From assembly GCA_018817365.1 (NCBI GenBank), contig JAHISY010000002.1:1-9131 (forward strand): DNA of 9,131 nt, written 5' to 3'. Each line of letters starts with the position of its first letter. Within the stretch, counting starts at the first letter, position 1. The DNA comes from Patescibacteria group bacterium (GTDB taxonomy: Bacteria; Patescibacteriota; Gracilibacteria; JAHISY01). The notes below the pieces were generated by a model that did no database searches, was not told the origin of the DNA, and saw only the letters and a list, made by a program, of their open reading frames with translations. Below, in pieces: positions 6,139 through 9,131 of the stretch. The position numbers and the translations under genes were made by a program.

Positions 6139-6166
6139 AACCTCCACCCTCCACCCTCCACTTTTC
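6139..6166 (-). repeat. Heptamer array within the right arm
   Basis: On the plus strand the units are AACCTCC, ACCCTCC, ACCCTCC, ACTTTTC, the complement of GGAGGGT-type heptamers. There are four units against five in the left arm. Confidence 0.75.
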
Positions 6167-6183
6167 AACCCCTGGGGTTGAAA
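6163..6183. repeat. Perfect interrupted palindrome in the right arm
   Basis: TTTCAACCCC (6163-6172), a single T, then GGGGTTGAAA (6174-6183). As RNA this is a 9-bp stem with a CTG loop. The left arm keeps the six GC-proximal pairs (CAACCC/GGGTTG, 4147-4161), while its loop has changed to GAG. A second, weaker CCCCTGGGG palindrome lies at 6217-6227. Confidence 0.75.
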
Positions 6184-6448
6184 CCACCGCGCGACATTTC
6201 AAAATTCTGTCCACCGACCCCTGGGGTTGAAAATATCGAACCATTATTTCTCGGATTCTTTTCTTCGAGCTTGTCGTGAAAATATTGCAGGGCGGTGATT
6301 TGAGCAGGCGGTAATCTGCGTAATCATAAAAATCAGCCTGCTCTCCGAAGCTTGGAGTGAAACGAAGCGGAACGGAAAGCGAAGGATGGGTATAATCAGT
6401 GGTTCGGACAATAGGAATCTTCAAATATTTTCTCAAACTAAAAATCCG

Positions 6449-6477
6449 TTGATCAGTTTTCTTCACAAAATCATAAT
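6449..6477 (+). promoter_or_regulatory. Sigma70-like promoter for uvrA
   Basis: TTGATC (6449-6454) as -35, a 17-bp spacer, and CATAAT (6472-6477) as -10. The start would fall near 6484, giving a leader of about 68 nt. It lies just outside the right repeat arm. I see no LexA-type operator over it. Confidence 0.55.
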
Positions 6478-6508
6478 TTCGTGATAACCTTAATTAGTTA
6501 ATTAAACT

Positions 6509-6521
6509 GCGCTTTTTGCGC
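6509..6521 (+). other. Small hairpin in the uvrA leader
   Basis: GCGC (6509-6512), loop TTTTT, GCGC (6518-6521), preceded by the AT palindrome text TTAATTAGTTAATTAA (6490-6505). It is short and of uncertain meaning; the start codon is 30 nt downstream. Confidence 0.35.
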
Positions 6522-6551
6522 GTGGAAACTTGAACTTTTAATTTCTTTCGA

Positions 6552-9131
6552 ATGGCTGACTTCATCAAAATAAAAGGCGCCCGCACCCACAATCTCAAAA
6601 ATATCGATGTGGAAATTCCGCGAGACAAGCTGACGGTGATCACCGGACTTTCCGGCAGCGGCAAATCGAGCCTCGCTTTCGACACGATTTACGCGGAAGG
6701 GCAGCGGCGATATGTTGAAAGTTTGTCGACGTACGCGCGACAATTCCTCGGACTCACGAGCAAACCGGATGTCGATTCGATCGACGGACTTTCGCCGGCT
6801 ATTTCTGTCGATCAAAAATCGGCAAGCCGCAATCCCCGCTCGACAGTCGGAACGGTGACGGAAATTTACGATTATCTGCGGTTGCTTTTCGCGAAAATAG
6901 GCATCCCCCATTGTCCGAATTGTGGAAAAAAAATCACGCGGCAGTCGGTGAGCCAAATCGTGGATGCGATTGCCGACCTTCCCGAAGGAAAAAAAATTCT
7001 TCTCCTCGCGCCCATCGTCGTCGATCGGAAAGGCGAGCACGCCAGCGTGATTGCAAAAATCAAAAAAGACGGCTTTGTCCGTTTTCGCGTCGATGGGAAA
7101 GTTGTGACAATCAGTGAGGAATTAAAATTGGATCCGCAAAAAAAACACACGATTGAAATCGTGGTCGACCGCCTTGTCGCGCAAAATTTGAAGCCGATTA
7201 TAAAAAAACTAAAAAGCGGCGAAACGATTGAGCAACCGAATCCGGAGCGCGCGCGACTCGCGGACAGCGTCGAACTCGCGCTGAAAAATGGAGAGGGAGT
7301 GATAAAAGTGGTGGACGCGGAAAATTCGAAGGACGAGCAAATTTTCAGCGAGGCGTTCGCATGCGCGGATTGCGGAATTTCGCTGCCGGAAATTTCGCCG
7401 CGGATGTTTAGTTTCAATTCACCTCACGGCGCGTGTCCCGACTGCCACGGTCTCGGCACGAAATTGACAGTGGACGAGAAACGAGTGATTCCGAATCCCG
7501 ATCTGTCGATCGAAGAGGGAGCGATTTTGCCGTGGGTGACACTCGCGAGCGCTGATTTTTACGGAAATATTTTGCGGGCGGTGGCGAAGGCGCACGGTTT
7601 TGATTTGAACCAGCCGTGGAAAAAATTGTCGCCCGAAACGCAGGAAATCGTGCTACGTGGAACCGGCGATGAACGCTACGAAGTGAATTTCAACACCGAC
7701 CGCTTCGCGAGAGAATATTCGACCAAATTCGAAGGGGTGCTGCCGAATGTCGAGCGACGGTATCGCGAGACTGATTCTGATTTCGTGCAAAATAAATTGG
7801 AAAAATTTATGCTGTTGCAAACCTGCGAAGCGTGCGGCGGACGACGGCTGCGGCGGGATATTTTGGGAGTGAGATTGCAGGGAAAAAATATCATCGAAAC
7901 AACCGCGCTTCCGACTTTGGAGGTGCGCGAGTTTTTCCGGAAACTGGAACTCACCGCTGCAGAAAAAAAGATTGCGAATTTAATTTTGAAAGAAATCGAC
8001 GCGCGACTTTCATTTCTCGAAAATGTCGGGCTGAATTATCTCACCCTCGACCGTGCCGCCAATACGCTTTCCGGCGGCGAGGCGCAGCGGATTCGACTGG
8101 CTACGCAGATTGGTTCGAAATTACAGGGGGTTTTGTATGTTTTGGACGAACCATCAATCGGGCTGCATCAGCGGGACAATGCGAAATTAATTCAAACCCT
8201 CGTCGAACTCCGCGACCTCGACAACACGGTAATCGTGGTCGAGCACGATGAAGAAATCATGCTCACGGCAGATCACATCATCGATATCGGACCGGGCGCA
8301 GGTCGGCGCGGCGGCAGAGTGGTGGCGGCTGGCAGTCCGGCGGAAATTATCAGGAATAAAAAATGCCTCACCGGCGATTATCTTGCCGGAAGGAAAAAAA
8401 TCGAGGTGCCGTCAAAACGGCGGGAGGGCAACGGAAAGTTTTTAAAAATTGTCGGCGCAGAGGAACATAATTTAAAAAAAGTGGATGCGATCTTTCCGCT
8501 CGGAACTTTCATCGGCGTGTCGGGAGTGAGTGGCAGCGGGAAATCAAGTCTCGTGAATTTTATTCTCGCGAAACGGCTGCTCCGCGATCTGAATCGCTCG
8601 AAAGACATACCCGGCAAACACGCTGATTTAATTGGCATCGAAAATCTCGATAAAGCCATCGTCATCGATCAAGCTCCGATCGGGCGGACGCCACGGTCGA
8701 ATGCCGCGACGTACACCGGAGTTTTCACCGATATTCGCGATTTGTTTGCCGCGACGGTGGAAGCGAAACTGCGAGGTTACAAATCGGGTCGATTTAGTTT
8801 CAATGTGAAAGGCGGACGGTGCGAGGCGTGCGGAGGCGACGGTTTGCGAAAAATCGAGATGCATTTTTTGCCGGATATTTACGTGGAATGCGAGGAGTGC
8901 CGCGGCAAGAGATACAATCGCGAGGCGTTGGAAATTAATTACCGCTCGAAAAATATCGCTGATGTACTTGATATGACAGTCGAGGATGCGCTGACATTTT
9001 TTACCGCGCAGCCCGCAATCAAAAAGAAGCTTTCAACTTTAAATGATGTCGGGCTCGGTTATCTCCGTCTCGGACAAAGCGCGACGACGCTTTCCGGTGG
9101 CGAGGCGCAGCGGATCAAACTCGCGACAGAG
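6552..9131 (+). CDS. uvrA: Excinuclease ABC subunit A, 3' end outside the window
   Basis: UvrA is the damage-sensing ATPase of nucleotide excision repair; it loads UvrB at lesions. The frame is open for 860 codons to the window edge. It begins MADFIKIKGARTHNLKNIDV with Walker A GLSGSGKSS (32-40). The first zinc module is C271/C274/C295/C298. ABC signature LSGGEAQR (506-513) and Walker B VLYVLDE (527-533) complete the first ATPase. The second half has Walker A GVSGSGKSS (658-666), zinc finger C757/C760/C780/C783 and signature LSGGEAQRIKLA (847-858). The second Walker B and the tail, about 100 residues, lie beyond the window. An extra CPNC (121-124) stands where Bacillus-type proteins, as I recall them, have CPTH. 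No Shine-Dalgarno sequence precedes the ATG; a promoter is proposed at 6449-6477. Confidence 0.98.
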   Translation, partial: MADFIKIKGARTHNLKNIDVEIPRDKLTVITGLSGSGKSSLAFDTIYAEGQRRYVESLSTYARQFLGLTSKPDVDSIDGLSPAISVDQKSASRNPRSTVGTVTEIYDYLRLLFAKIGIPHCPNCGKKITRQSVSQIVDAIADLPEGKKILLLAPIVVDRKGEHASVIAKIKKDGFVRFRVDGKVVTISEELKLDPQKKHTIEIVVDRLVAQNLKPIIKKLKSGETIEQPNPERARLADSVELALKNGEGVIKVVDAENSKDEQIFSEAFACADCGISLPEISPRMFSFNSPHGACPDCHGLGTKLTVDEKRVIPNPDLSIEEGAILPWVTLASADFYGNILRAVAKAHGFDLNQPWKKLSPETQEIVLRGTGDERYEVNFNTDRFAREYSTKFEGVLPNVERRYRETDSDFVQNKLEKFMLLQTCEACGGRRLRRDILGVRLQGKNIIETTALPTLEVREFFRKLELTAAEKKIANLILKEIDARLSFLENVGLNYLTLDRAANTLSGGEAQRIRLATQIGSKLQGVLYVLDEPSIGLHQRDNAKLIQTLVELRDLDNTVIVVEHDEEIMLTADHIIDIGPGAGRRGGRVVAAGSPAEIIRNKKCLTGDYLAGRKKIEVPSKRREGNGKFLKIVGAEEHNLKKVDAIFPLGTFIGVSGVSGSGKSSLVNFILAKRLLRDLNRSKDIPGKHADLIGIENLDKAIVIDQAPIGRTPRSNAATYTGVFTDIRDLFAATVEAKLRGYKSGRFSFNVKGGRCEACGGDGLRKIEMHFLPDIYVECEECRGKRYNREALEINYRSKNIADVLDMTVEDALTFFTAQPAIKKKLSTLNDVGLGYLRLGQSATTLSGGEAQRIKLATE

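Larger units (their letters stand above)
6022..6411 (-). repeat. Right arm of large inverted repeat (partner 3899-4354)
   Basis: This 390-bp reverse-complement partner of the left arm is the shorter copy, lacking the 42-nt and about 18-nt segments and one heptamer. It is non-coding as far as I can see: frames through it are not matched by a conserved frame in the other arm. It keeps the inverted pair CAAATCTCC (6081-6089) / GGAGATTTG (6128-6136) and has two CCCCTGGGG palindromes, of which the one at 6163-6183 is perfect. The inner end lies 155 bp upstream of secE; the outer end is 38 bp before the putative uvrA -35. A TATAAT at 6391-6396 points outward but lacks a -35. Confidence 0.95.

Noticed and set aside
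3899..6411. Composite transposon or MITE pair
   Set aside because: The arms have no terminal inverted repeats of their own, encode no transposase, and show no clear flanking target duplication.
6001..6466. ORFs on both strands through the right repeat arm (6001-6279 plus, 6080-6466 minus)
   Set aside because: They translate heptamers and palindromes, are not preserved in the left copy (indels of 42 and about 18 nt and a heptamer change), and resemble no known protein.
6412..6551. LexA/SOS operator before uvrA
   Set aside because: No CTGT-N8-ACAG or GAAC-N4-GTTC type palindrome is visible in the promoter region.

Overview
The window looks like chromosomal DNA from a bacterium with a compact, core-gene-rich genome. 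It carries ftsK, a guanine deaminase gene and nadE on the plus strand, a minus-strand secE–nusG–small ORF–rplK block, and the first 860 codons of uvrA on the plus strand. All proteins are bacterial in type. The standard genetic code fits: conserved reading frames contain no in-frame TGA, and stops are TAA, TAG and one TGA. No start codon has a convincing Shine-Dalgarno sequence. The intergenic DNA is AT-rich and full of small hairpins and 7-nt-period repeats. This texture recalls candidate-phyla (Patescibacteria/CPR-like) genomes, but no 16S or lineage marker is present, so the phylum is unproven.

Layout. 1-156: AT-rich leader with a heptamer-period repeat. 157-2508: FtsK DNA translocase. 2509-2624: spacer with heptamer repeats and a compound hairpin. 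2625-3077: guanine deaminase. 3079-3816: NH3-dependent NAD synthetase, 1 nt after the deaminase. 3817-4364: gene-free, holding a hairpin, a heptamer array and the left arm of a large inverted repeat (3899-4354). 4365-5866 (minus): rplK, an unrecognised 49-aa ORF, nusG and secE, transcribed from a good extended -10 promoter near 5890. 5867-6551: gene-free, holding that promoter, the right arm of the inverted repeat (6022-6411) and a sigma70-like promoter for uvrA. 6552-9131: uvrA, cut off by the window end.

The most striking structure is a pair of non-coding repeat copies, about 97% identical apart from a few indels, in inverted orientation on either side of the secE–nusG–orf–rplK block. The left arm begins 10 bp past the rplK stop, where rplA would usually be found. 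The two arms could recombine and flip the 1.67-kb core with its own promoter. They could also mark the breakpoint of a past rearrangement, or be an assembly junction. A second theme is that at least seven short tandem arrays of unrelated sequence share a 7-nt period, most of them 28 nt long. Two of these lie inside the ftsK reading frame.
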